Below, in pieces: positions 1 to 6,291 of a stretch of 6,817 nt of DNA. The DNA is from Planctomycetota bacterium (GTDB taxonomy: Bacteria; Planctomycetota; Phycisphaerae; WQYP01; JAJZKY01): contig JAJZKY010000250.1 of the NCBI GenBank assembly GCA_021803885.1, positions 1 through 6,817 of the forward strand, given 5' to 3'. Below the pieces are notes generated by a model. The model searched no databases. It saw only the letters and a program-made list of their open reading frames with translations, and was not told where the DNA came from. The position numbers and the translations under genes were made by a program. Position 1 is the stretch's first letter; every line of letters starts with the position of its first letter.

Positions 1-28
1 GCACGTGGACTATTCCGATGATCCGCGA
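1..28 (+). repeat. 28-bp perfect direct repeat, copy at window edge
   Basis: These 28 bases are identical to 3250-3277, inside the methylase gene, and diverge at position 29. Here they are read in the rbfA frame; in the methylase they are read in a different frame as part of HVDYSDDPR. A perfect 28-base match between unrelated genes in different frames, at the very end of a sequence, is best explained as a chimeric or mis-joined contig end. A real repeat cannot be excluded from sequence alone. Confidence 0.85.
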
Positions 29-242
29 CGCCAAGGTCTACGTGAGTATTCTTTCCCCGTCCCCGGAGGCCACGGTTTTTCAGGGTCTTGTGCATGCCCA
101 GGCTTTTGTGCAGCGCGAGGTCACAAAGGCTTTATCCATGCGCGTGGCCCCCCACCTGGTTTTTATGCTTGATCATTCGCTAAAAAAACAGGCGGAAATT
201 GATCGTCTTCTCGCCCAATCCAAAGGAACACCAGATGAATAA
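3..242 (+). CDS. rbfA: Ribosome-binding factor A, C-terminal part (5' truncated)
   Basis: RbfA is a small KH-fold protein that binds the 30S subunit and helps mature the 5' end of 16S rRNA, notably during cold adaptation. About 79 codons are present, against roughly 120 for the whole family, so the N-terminal third is missing at the window edge. The family core is clear: RDAKVYVSIL (a beta strand), then a helix ending FVQREVTKAL, then MRVAPHLVFMLDHSLKKQAEIDRLL, which matches the usual pattern of R-x-x-P-x-L-x-F-x-x-D-x-S, basic residues and I-D-x-L-L. The frame is open to the edge. The ATG at 18 is internal to the domain and is not the real start. The first 28 bases duplicate part of the methylase gene at 3250-3277, so residues before RDAK may not be genuine. 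The stop overlaps the next start by 8 nt, implying translational coupling. Family assignment is confident. Confidence 0.9.
   Translation, partial: TWTIPMIRDAKVYVSILSPSPEATVFQGLVHAQAFVQREVTKALSMRVAPHLVFMLDHSLKKQAEIDRLLAQSKGTPDE
222..227 (+). promoter_or_regulatory. Ribosome binding site deciding the start at 235
   Basis: AAAGGA lies 7 nt upstream of the ATG at 235, inside the end of rbfA. The earlier in-frame ATG at 199 has no such site and would lengthen the overlap with rbfA, so 235 is preferred. Confidence 0.65.
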
Positions 243-1050
243 AACCCATGTTAAATTGGACGTTTTGAAGAAAATTGTGACCCGCTGGATCCGCCATGCG
301 CCGTCCGAGGGTCCAAAGCTTGAGCCGCTCGCACGGCTCGTCCACGCCTTTTTGGAATACGATGCGGAAATGAGCAAGGCGCAAAGCGCCCAACAGCGGC
401 TGATTTCCACCATGGCCGATTACAATGAACTGCGCGTGACGCCGGCCATTGAACTTGCCGCCATTCTGGGCGTGCGCTATGCGTTTGCTGAATCGCGATG
501 TTCTGCGCTGCACCGTACGCTGCAATCCATTTTTGAACGCGAAAAGCAGATGAGTCTGGAAAGCTTGCAGTCGATGCACCGGCCGGAAATTCGCAGTTAT
601 CTCAAGTCGCTTGCCGGAATCAACGCTTATGTAGAAGCTGCGGTGGCCCTGGATGCGTTTGGCGTTCCCGCGGCGCCCGTGGATATGAAACTGCTGCTCT
701 GGCTGAAAAGTAAACAAGCCGTCACGGAAGATTGTACGCTGCTGGAATTGCAGCAGGTTCTGGAGCGCCACATCCGGGCTCCGCAAATGGGGATGTTTTT
801 CCGGGGTTCCCGTAAGGAATTAGAAGACTGGATGCCCAAAGTCTGGCCCGCCACCGCACGGATTCCATCGCCGGTTCTGGCCCCGCCCAAAGATACAACC
901 GGGCAATCATCAGTCCAAGCGCCGCCGCCCGCTCCTGTAGAGCCTGCCCCCGCGCCGACACCTGCAACCAAAGCGCACCGGAAAAAGAAAGAATCGTCGT
1001 CGCCGGAAAAGGCCGGGCGTGCCCGCTCCAAAGTTAAAACCAAGTCTTGA
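235..1050 (+). CDS. Endonuclease III-like HhH-GPD protein, probably catalytically inactive
   Basis: The protein has 271 residues. Residues 30-180 follow the endonuclease III (Nth) helix-hairpin-helix glycosylase fold: an N-terminal helix at LARLVHAFLEYDAEMS, then SLESLQSMHRPEIRSYLKSL, then a hairpin at AGINAYVEAAVALDAFG and PAAPVDMKLLLWL. This mirrors the family pattern L-P-G-V-G-x-K-T-A, A-F-G-x-P and V-D-T-H. The family's catalytic aspartate has a counterpart at D150, but the catalytic lysine position is Y132. The hairpin GVG is GIN, and no iron-sulfur cysteine cluster follows. Residues 206-271 form a Pro/Ala-rich tail ending in a Lys/Arg-rich stretch, likely disordered and nucleic-acid binding. 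The start at 235 overlaps rbfA by 8 nt and is preferred over 199 because of the AAAGGA site. Family assignment rests on motif alignment by eye. Loss of glycosylase activity is inference; a DNA- or RNA-binding role is possible. Confidence 0.75.
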   Translation: MNKTHVKLDVLKKIVTRWIRHAPSEGPKLEPLARLVHAFLEYDAEMSKAQSAQQRLISTMADYNELRVTPAIELAAILGVRYAFAESRCSALHRTLQSIFEREKQMSLESLQSMHRPEIRSYLKSLAGINAYVEAAVALDAFGVPAAPVDMKLLLWLKSKQAVTEDCTLLELQQVLERHIRAPQMGMFFRGSRKELEDWMPKVWPATARIPSPVLAPPKDTTGQSSVQAPPPAPVEPAPAPTPATKAHRKKKESSSPEKAGRARSKVKTKS

Positions 1051-1122
1051 AGCAGGGCTGGAACGGTGTTCGCCTGTGCATGGCGGACCAACCAAGGAAA
1101 TCTGCTCTGCCAAGCTGTTAAA

Positions 1123-1129
1123 AAGAAGG
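1123..1129 (+). promoter_or_regulatory. Ribosome binding site of hisG
   Basis: AAGAAGG sits 7 nt before the ATG at 1137. The next in-frame ATG at 1161, which would give the more usual short N-terminus MRLGIPKG, has no purine-rich site before it. This favours 1137. Confidence 0.6.
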
Positions 1130-1136
1130 CTTTTCC

Positions 1137-2021
1137 ATGTTAAAATCTGGCTCTCATATCATGCGGCTGGGAATTCCCAAAGGATCTCTGCAGGATTCCA
1201 CCGTCGATTTATTCGCAAAGGCCGGTTGGCGCATCTCGGTCAATGACCGCAGCTATTTTCCATCCATTGACGATCCGACCATTGAAGTGGTGATGTTTCG
1301 GGCGCAGGAAATGTCCCGATATGTGCAAGAGAATGTCATTGATGTGGGCCTGACCGGTTCCGACTGGATCAAGGAAAATGGATCCGATGTGCATGAAGTT
1401 GCAGAGTTGGTCTATTCCAAGGCCACCAGCAAGCCCGCCCGCTGGGTGCTGGCAGTCCCGCAGGAATCCGCCTTGACCAAGCCGGAAGACTTGCGCGATG
1501 GCGTGATTGCCACGGAGCTGGTCAATGTGACGCGGGAATATTTTCAAAAGAAAAACATCCCCGTCAAAGTGGAATTCAGTTGGGGCGCCACCGAAGTGAA
1601 GGCCCGCCTGCTTGATGCCATTGTGGACATCACCGAAACCGGTTCTTCCATCCGAGCCAACAACCTGCGAATTATTGATACCCTGCTGGTGAGCACCACC
1701 CGGCTGATTGCCAATCATAAGGCCTGGGCGGACCCTGCCAAACGCGAAAAAATGGAAAACATGGCCCTGTTGCTCCACGGAGCCATCAGCGCCCGGGAAA
1801 AAGTGGGCCTGAAGCTCAATGCCCCCCGCGAAAAATTGGATGCAGTCCTGCAAATTCTGCCGGCCGAAAAATCGCCCACCATTTCGCCCCTTGCCGATGG
1901 TTCCTGGGTTGCCGTGGAAGTGATCATTGAAGAGCGCAGCGAACGCGAACTGATTCCCCAGTTAAAGCGGGCCGGGGCCACAGGCCTGATCAGTTACCCG
2001 CTCAACAAGGTGATAGCATAG
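1137..2021 (+). CDS. hisG: ATP phosphoribosyltransferase, long form
   Basis: HisG joins ATP and PRPP to give phosphoribosyl-ATP, the first committed step of histidine synthesis, in the cytosol. The 294-residue product begins its domain with MRLGIPKGSLQDSTVDLF (residues 9-26), close to the usual LPKGRL start. It then shows DVGLTGSDWIKENG (69-82) and the PRPP-binding region DAIVDITETGSS (160-171). Residues from about 217 to the end, closing with LKRAGATGLISYPLNKVI, are the extra C-terminal domain that marks the long, hexameric form. In characterised members this domain binds histidine for feedback inhibition, and such enzymes do not need HisZ. No other his gene is in the window. An 86-nt gap precedes the gene, but I could not identify a convincing promoter in it. 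The gene 7 nt downstream is probably co-transcribed. The eight residues before MRLGIPKG are unusual but supported by the ribosome binding site. Confidence 0.96.
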   Translation: MLKSGSHIMRLGIPKGSLQDSTVDLFAKAGWRISVNDRSYFPSIDDPTIEVVMFRAQEMSRYVQENVIDVGLTGSDWIKENGSDVHEVAELVYSKATSKPARWVLAVPQESALTKPEDLRDGVIATELVNVTREYFQKKNIPVKVEFSWGATEVKARLLDAIVDITETGSSIRANNLRIIDTLLVSTTRLIANHKAWADPAKREKMENMALLLHGAISAREKVGLKLNAPREKLDAVLQILPAEKSPTISPLADGSWVAVEVIIEERSERELIPQLKRAGATGLISYPLNKVIA

Positions 2022-2028
2022 GTGGCCT

Positions 2029-2349
2029 GTGCAGGCATTAACAAAGTTGCTCCCCAAGGTGCTCGTCGGCTTGGCCATTGCCATCCTGCTGAGCTTGACC
2101 ATAGCACCCCCGGCAGTATCCGCAACGGCGGTAACTGCCCACGCAGCCAGCCGGCAGAAGTTGCAGCCCGCGTTGCGGCCCCGACCGACCTGGGATCAGA
2201 TGAACGTGCCGCAACATTCCGCCTGGGCTAAAAATGTGTTGCTGATCGTAGTGTGGATGTTTGTGCTGGCGGTGCTGGCGGGACCGCTGGTAAGATATCT
2301 TGCCAACCGCAAGCCAACGCCGCGTCCGCCGGCCGGGGGCGCGTGGTAA
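2029..2349 (+). CDS. Small membrane protein of unknown function
   Basis: The 106-residue product is not recognised. Residues 9-26 are a hydrophobic helix after a short basic N-terminus, followed by PPAVSATAVTAHA, which could be either a signal peptide with a cleavage site near AVSA or AHA, or a membrane anchor. Residues 41-68 are a hydrophilic linker rich in Pro and Arg. Residues 69-89 (NVLLIVVWMFVLAVLAGPLV) form a second membrane helix, followed by a basic, proline-rich tail. By the positive-inside rule the C-terminus is probably cytoplasmic. The start is GTG, 7 nt after the hisG stop; an in-frame TAG at 2014-2016 limits any extension upstream. A GGTGG stretch at 2021-2025 may serve as a weak ribosome binding site. 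The overlapping frame starting at 2022 has no membrane pattern and looks like a shadow. Real gene likely; function unknown. Confidence 0.65.
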   Translation: MQALTKLLPKVLVGLAIAILLSLTIAPPAVSATAVTAHAASRQKLQPALRPRPTWDQMNVPQHSAWAKNVLLIVVWMFVLAVLAGPLVRYLANRKPTPRPPAGGAW

Positions 2350-2373
2350 CGGCGGACTATCCGAGCAGATAAA

Positions 2374-2378
2374 AGGAG
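2374..2378 (+). promoter_or_regulatory. Strong ribosome binding site of the YajQ-family gene
   Basis: AGGAG, inside the longer run AAAAGGAGAT, lies 6 nt before the ATG at 2385. It is the best Shine-Dalgarno match in the window and fixes the start. Confidence 0.75.
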
Positions 2379-2384
2379 ATCGTT

Positions 2385-2885
2385 ATGGCATCTGATTCAA
2401 GTTTTGATATCGTCAGCGAAGTCAATCTGCAGGAACTGGACAACGCCGTGGTGCAGGCCCAAAAAGAAATTATGACCCGCTTTGATTTCCGCGGCACCGC
2501 TGCCGCCGTGGGCGCTCTGGACAAAAAAGAAAAACTCATCGTGCTCACCGCCGATGGCGAACCTCAATTGGAAGCCGTCCTGCAGGTGCTGGTGGCCAAA
2601 ATGACCAAGCGCAGCGTGGACCCGCGCTGTCTGGACCGGCAGAAAATGGAAATAGCCACCCACAATACCGTCCGCCAGAAGATCAAACTCAAAAGCGGCA
2701 TCGACCGTGACACGGCCAAAGCCCTGCAGAAACAGATCAAAGATCTGGGCCTGAAGGTAAATGCCAGCATTCAGGGTGAGTCGCTGCGGGTAAGCTCTTC
2801 CAAAAAGGACGACTTGCAGGCGGTGATTGCGGCTCTGCGTGCCCACCCCCCCGCCATTCCGCTGCAATTCAACAACTACCGCTGA
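2385..2885 (+). CDS. YajQ-family (UPF0234) nucleotide-binding protein
   Basis: This is a 166-residue protein of normal family length (about 160-165). It begins SSFDIVSEVNLQELDNAV, matching the family start SFDIVSEVDLQEVDNAV, followed by TRFDFRG (family RYDFKG) and a C-terminal half with DTAKALQKQIKDLGLKVNASIQG, LRVSSSKKDDLQAVI and the final PLQFNNYR (family LPLQFxNFR). The fold is two ferredoxin-like halves. In Xanthomonas and Pseudomonas, members bind cyclic di-GMP and influence virulence gene expression; in E. coli the protein has been reported to bind nucleotides and tRNA. Which applies here cannot be told from sequence. The gene stands 35 nt after the small membrane protein and 14 nt before the methylase, so it could be part of the same transcript. 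No GGDEF, EAL or other cyclic di-GMP gene is in the window. Confidence 0.94.
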   Translation: MASDSSFDIVSEVNLQELDNAVVQAQKEIMTRFDFRGTAAAVGALDKKEKLIVLTADGEPQLEAVLQVLVAKMTKRSVDPRCLDRQKMEIATHNTVRQKIKLKSGIDRDTAKALQKQIKDLGLKVNASIQGESLRVSSSKKDDLQAVIAALRAHPPAIPLQFNNYR

Positions 2886-2899
2886 CTGGGGATAATTCG

Positions 2900-3625
2900 G
2901 TGACCTTCCCCCATCCAAAACCGCCCGTGCGACTTTGCACCACCACTTTGTGGGAATATCCGTCTCAGGATTATGGCCGCGAGCCGCACGGCGATAAAGA
3001 CTATATCGGAGCCACCCCCGCCTGGGTGGTATGGAACTTGCTTTCCCGCTACACGCGAGCCGGCGATGTCGTTCTGGACCCCATGTGCGGCAGTGGCACC
3101 ACGCTGGATGTTGCCGCGGAATTGGGCCGTACAGCCATCGGTTTTGATCTGGTGCCCCGCCGGGAAGATATTCAAAGCGCAGACGCCCGCCATCTGCCCC
3201 TGGCGCCGGCGAGTGTGGATTTTGTTTTTGTCGATCCACCGTACAGCACGCACGTGGACTATTCCGATGATCCGCGATGCATAGGCAAGCTGGATGCCGG
3301 CGAAATCCCGGCGCCGCGGGACCGCGGGCCTAACGCCTATTTTTCCGCGATGGACGAGGTCTTCGGCCAGATTCACCGCGTCCTGAAAAACCGCCGGTAC
3401 ATGGCCGTGTACGTGAGCGATTCATTTAAAAAGGGACGTGGGTTTGTTCCCCTTGGATTTGAATTATTTTCGCTGCTGCGCCGGCGTTTCCAACCCGTAG
3501 ACATCATCGCCGTGGTGCGTCACAACCGCACCTTGAAGCGTAACCACTGGCATACTGCCGCCATCGAAGGTAATTATTTTTTGCGCGGCTTCAATTATCT
3601 GCTGATCATGAAAAAGATGACTTGA
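2900..3625 (+). CDS. Solitary SAM-dependent amino-methyltransferase (N6/N4 DNA methylase type)
   Basis: The 241-residue protein carries the SAM-binding motif DPMCGSGTT (residues 60-68) and the catalytic DPPY (112-115), the signature of N6-adenine or N4-cytosine methylation. The order is motif I then motif IV, with only about 50 residues between and no long target-recognition domain on either side. The N-terminal part, TLWEYPSQDYG (16-26) and TPAWVVWNLLSRYT (39-52), resembles the W-x-[YF]-P segment seen in a subgroup of DNA methylases. After DPPY come HVDYSDDPRCIGKL (118-131) and, near the end, VVRHNRTLKRNHWHTAA, which look like conserved subgroup motifs. DPMCGSG also occurs in THUMP-type RNA guanine methylases, but no THUMP domain is present, so an RNA substrate is possible but less likely. 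The start is GTG, 14 nt after the previous gene, with GGGG at 2888-2891 as a likely ribosome binding site. No restriction endonuclease or specificity subunit is nearby. The substrate is unknown. Confidence 0.85.
   Translation: MTFPHPKPPVRLCTTTLWEYPSQDYGREPHGDKDYIGATPAWVVWNLLSRYTRAGDVVLDPMCGSGTTLDVAAELGRTAIGFDLVPRREDIQSADARHLPLAPASVDFVFVDPPYSTHVDYSDDPRCIGKLDAGEIPAPRDRGPNAYFSAMDEVFGQIHRVLKNRRYMAVYVSDSFKKGRGFVPLGFELFSLLRRRFQPVDIIAVVRHNRTLKRNHWHTAAIEGNYFLRGFNYLLIMKKMT
3250..3277 (+). repeat. 28-bp perfect direct repeat, internal copy
   Basis: This stretch is identical to window bases 1-28. It lies inside the methylase gene just after DPPY and encodes part of HVDYSDDPR, in frame and in a plausible context. 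This copy therefore looks native, and the one at the window edge looks displaced. Confidence 0.85.
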
Positions 3626-3686
3626 AAGCCTGCCATGACGGCCCAAGACGTTCATCGTACACGCGAATATCCGCGACCGGGGCCGC

Positions 3687-4706
3687 TCAGGTTTTCCGGC
3701 AACACGCACGGGCGTAATCGGCCATAGCTTGTACATTGCGATGCGGGGTGTCGCGTGGAATCTCGCAGCCGGCGCCAATGATATATTGATTTCCCGCCTG
3801 CCGATGGCATTCCTCCAGGCCGGATCGAACATCTTCGGGCGTGCCATTGCGCAACACTCTCACCGTATCAATATTCCCCAGCAGTATCTGATTCGGCCCC
3901 ATCTGTGCCCGGGCCTGGCCCACCGGCACCATTGAATCAATATCCACAATCTCGCAACCCAGGCGACCCACGTGGCGTAGAACTTGGTTGATATTGCCGC
4001 ATATATGCATACGAACCGTGGCGCCCATGGCGTGCAGGCCGTCCACCATCTGCTTTTCAGCGGGGAAGATAAATTCCTCATAGATGTCCGGCCCCACCAG
4101 TGACGCGGCGGCATCGCCGATGCCGATCTGATCCGCCCCGGCGGCAATCTGAGCCTGCGCGTATTGCAGTTCCATGGGCACAACAAAGGCAAACAAATCG
4201 CGGACAAACGACGGATCATCGATAAAATCCAACATCAGGCGGTTGATGCCGCGCAGGTCCGCCCCTTCGGCGCACGGACCTTCCACCCAGCCCAACACCA
4301 GTTTCTCGCTGCCCACACGATCTTTGAGCAGCCTTTCCACCCGCACGCATTCACTCATCCGCCGACCGCTGGCCGGGTTTGGCGCCCGCAAGCGCAGCAA
4401 AGTGGCCTTGTCCTGTAACAGGGAATTTTCTTCATCCATGGCCGGCGGCTGATTGTCAAAGTAACGGATGCTGGCCCCGCAGTCGGCCGCCTCCCGGCAT
4501 GGATCAGACATGCAGGAGACATGATCAAAATTAAAATATTCCGCGGTGCGGATTTGCCCTTCCGCCATCACCCGATGGTCCAATACATAATCGCGATATT
4601 GAGCGCCGATAAAGTCGCCGGCAAACATCATATTGACAGGCATCAGCGGCGGACGATCCACCGCCTGGCCGGCCATCATGGCCAAAACCCGTTCACGTCC
4701 ATTCAT
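3687..4706 (-). CDS. Uroporphyrinogen decarboxylase superfamily protein, MtaA/CmuA methyltransferase-like
   Basis: The 339-residue protein has the TIM-barrel pattern of the superfamily. It starts MNGRERVLAMMAGQAVDRPP, the typical [ST/N]-x-R-E-R-V and D-R-x-P opening of the MtaA/CmuA branch. Family landmarks follow: VEGPCAEGADLRG (141-153), GADQIGIGDAAASLVGPDIYEEFIFP (190-215), MHICGN (233-238), LGNIDTVRVLRNGTPEDV (276-293) and GAGCEIPRDTPHRN (311-324). H234, C236 and C314 form the H-x-C...C zinc-binding set known from cobalamin-dependent methyltransferases that move a methyl group to or from a thiol. The RQAGR segment near the N-terminus of true HemE is absent, so heme synthesis is unlikely. 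The actual methyl donor and acceptor cannot be told, and no corrinoid protein or MtaB/CmuA partner is in the window. The gene follows the ABC permease by 46 nt on the same strand, with only a weak ribosome binding site (GAGA around 4713-4716). Confidence 0.88.
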   Translation of the reverse strand: MNGRERVLAMMAGQAVDRPPLMPVNMMFAGDFIGAQYRDYVLDHRVMAEGQIRTAEYFNFDHVSCMSDPCREAADCGASIRYFDNQPPAMDEENSLLQDKATLLRLRAPNPASGRRMSECVRVERLLKDRVGSEKLVLGWVEGPCAEGADLRGINRLMLDFIDDPSFVRDLFAFVVPMELQYAQAQIAAGADQIGIGDAAASLVGPDIYEEFIFPAEKQMVDGLHAMGATVRMHICGNINQVLRHVGRLGCEIVDIDSMVPVGQARAQMGPNQILLGNIDTVRVLRNGTPEDVRSGLEECHRQAGNQYIIGAGCEIPRDTPHRNVQAMADYARACCRKT

Positions 4707-4752
4707 ATTGAATCTCGCATTGCTTCTGTCAGTGCGCCGGCCACCACCTGCA

Positions 4753-6291
4753 TTATACGCTCTTCGGCGATGCCAAGGGCATGCTTTCCATGGGCGTGGG
4801 TGGATGGCAGGCCCGCACCTGCCGCGCAGCCCACGGCACGTTGAGCACCACCATGACTCCGCACCACACGGCGGCCGTAACCGCGTAAATGGCGCCGGCC
4901 GCCGTCCCTGACGTGTTCGAAGTCATCGCCGCCATGGGATTAAGAAACAGCCACGGGACGCGCCTGATTTGCCAGCTATTGGGGTTTTGAAAAAACGCGA
5001 TCAGCATGGGAATAAGCGAGCCGGCCGCCATCAGCAGCAGCGCCAGAGCGCCAACCAAGACCGTCTTGGTTTTGCGCCGAAACACCTGATCGCGCAGCAG
5101 CGTGCCCACGAGCACGTATGCCAAAACCGTGCATACCAAACCCACGTCGCCCTGCATTTGACGGATGACGTGAGGTAGAAGCTCACGATGAGCCTGAGTG
5201 CCACACCATAGCGCCGCGAACGTTCCGGCAATCATCAGGCATGTCCACAACAGCCCGCCTAAAGATCCGCTGCTGAAGACCAGCCATAAGGGGCGCATCA
5301 CCCAAGAACGCGGAATCGTGCGACGCAGCCGCAATCCCCATTCGTCGCGCTCGCAGCCGGCAATAATCAACCCGACCGTCAAGGCGCCAATGGAAACACC
5401 CGCCCAGTCCTGTAGAAGGGGCCAGTGGAAGTCCCGAAAAACCGCAGGGGCGGGGTACGCATGTGTCAGCAGTACACATGCTTCCCCGGTCAACGCCCAG
5501 ATGAGCGTCGCATACACGCGCACCGGGCGTGCCCGGTTTGATGCCGGCGGCGCCAAGGCTGCCTGGGCCAAAAACAGCGGCAGCCCGCACCCCGCGATAA
5601 TAAACCCTAAAAACGCCAACGTCGGCGCCCAAAAATTCCACGACCCCATCTGGCTGCCCACACCCACCACGATCAAATCACTCTGCGCGACGGTCACCAA
5701 CCAAAATACAATCACCATGCCGACCAGCATAACAATCGCCAACAGCAGCATCATCGGCCAGCGCAGCGGCAACGCCGCTATCAATAAAGCGCCGGCCACA
5801 CTGGCCGCTACCACCGCCACATCCGTCGCGAGTATAAAAGCGATCGTGGGTATGTCGATGCCCCTCAACAGATACGTCATCATCATAAACGGCGCACATA
5901 CACTAAAGACCAGCAGGGTCATAGCCAGGGCGGTGAGCATCTTGCCCCGAATCACCGCACCGGGCGTGACGGTGGTGATGAACATCAAATCGACATTCTG
6001 ATCCGCTCGTTCCGCAGCCAGGCGAATTCCCGCGTAGGCCGGCACAAACAGCAGACACGTGCCCAGCAAGATGGCATTGAGGGTCGTAAATACCCCCTCG
6101 CCCGCATTCAGGCTGGTTTTCAGAGACTGATCGAAAAGCACCGCCAGCATGATCGCCAGAATTTCAATCGCCAGGTACACCTGCAGCATCACCGCGACAA
6201 AACTGGACTCCACAGCCTGGCGCAGTTCCTTCACCAAAACGGGATTGATCCGGTCATCCACGAAGCGCGCCATATTGCCAAGCACCCTCAT
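4753..6291 (-). CDS. ABC-2 type transporter permease, about 12 membrane helices
   Basis: The 512-residue integral membrane protein has a cytoplasmic N-terminus bearing NPVLVKELRQAV (residues 16-27), a motif I associate with ABC-2 permeases of Planctomycetota and relatives. Hydrophobic segments lie near residues 32-53, 73-92, 118-142, 149-173, 178-201, 220-246, 258-277, 296-313, 336-363, 383-400, 409-433 and 465-487. Between the second and third helix, AERADQNVDLMFITTVTPGAVIRGKM (residues 93-118) has the E-R-x-x-x-T/V-x-[DE]-L-x-x-x-T-P-x-x-x-x-x-x-G-K form of the ATPase-coupling loop in this family. The ATG overlaps the ATPase stop by 4 nt (ATGA, 6288-6291), and GGGGA at 6298-6302 is a good ribosome binding site, so the two are coupled and form one exporter. 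The substrate is unknown. The last 25 residues are hydrophilic and Pro/Ser-rich. Confidence 0.9.
   Translation of the reverse strand: MRVLGNMARFVDDRINPVLVKELRQAVESSFVAVMLQVYLAIEILAIMLAVLFDQSLKTSLNAGEGVFTTLNAILLGTCLLFVPAYAGIRLAAERADQNVDLMFITTVTPGAVIRGKMLTALAMTLLVFSVCAPFMMMTYLLRGIDIPTIAFILATDVAVVAASVAGALLIAALPLRWPMMLLLAIVMLVGMVIVFWLVTVAQSDLIVVGVGSQMGSWNFWAPTLAFLGFIIAGCGLPLFLAQAALAPPASNRARPVRVYATLIWALTGEACVLLTHAYPAPAVFRDFHWPLLQDWAGVSIGALTVGLIIAGCERDEWGLRLRRTIPRSWVMRPLWLVFSSGSLGGLLWTCLMIAGTFAALWCGTQAHRELLPHVIRQMQGDVGLVCTVLAYVLVGTLLRDQVFRRKTKTVLVGALALLLMAAGSLIPMLIAFFQNPNSWQIRRVPWLFLNPMAAMTSNTSGTAAGAIYAVTAAVWCGVMVVLNVPWAARQVRACHPPTPMESMPLASPKSV

Noticed and set aside
163..786. 207-codon open frame on the minus strand
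   Set aside because: It is antisense to rbfA and the HhH-GPD-like gene, whose protein motifs are clear; its product has no recognisable domain.
627..1091. 154-codon open frame on the minus strand
   Set aside because: It is antisense to the proline-rich tail of the HhH-GPD-like gene; the Gly/Ala-rich product mirrors that tail.
1051..1136. Possible terminator or promoter before hisG
   Set aside because: An imperfect GCAGG/CCTG pairing (1052-1056 with 1073-1076) has no T-run, and no paired -35 and -10 boxes with good spacing could be seen.
2397..3239. 280-codon open frame on the minus strand
   Set aside because: It lies opposite the YajQ-family and methylase genes, both firmly identified, has no family resemblance and reads as a low-complexity antisense shadow.
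2900..3625. Part of a restriction-modification or phage-defence island
   Set aside because: No endonuclease, specificity subunit, integrase or other defence gene is nearby; the neighbours are housekeeping genes.
3626..3686. Possible terminator between the convergent genes
   Set aside because: The only hairpin I found is a 4-bp CGCG stem at 3662-3675 with a 6-nt loop and no following T-run on either strand, too weak to call.
3687..4706. Reading this gene as hemE (true uroporphyrinogen decarboxylase)
   Set aside because: The N-terminal RQAGR substrate-binding segment is absent, whereas the H-x-C...C zinc set of the MtaA/CmuA branch is present.
5198..6001. 267-codon open frame on the plus strand
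   Set aside because: It is antisense to the permease. Its Thr/Ala/Ile/Asn-rich product is what a reversed membrane-protein gene gives.
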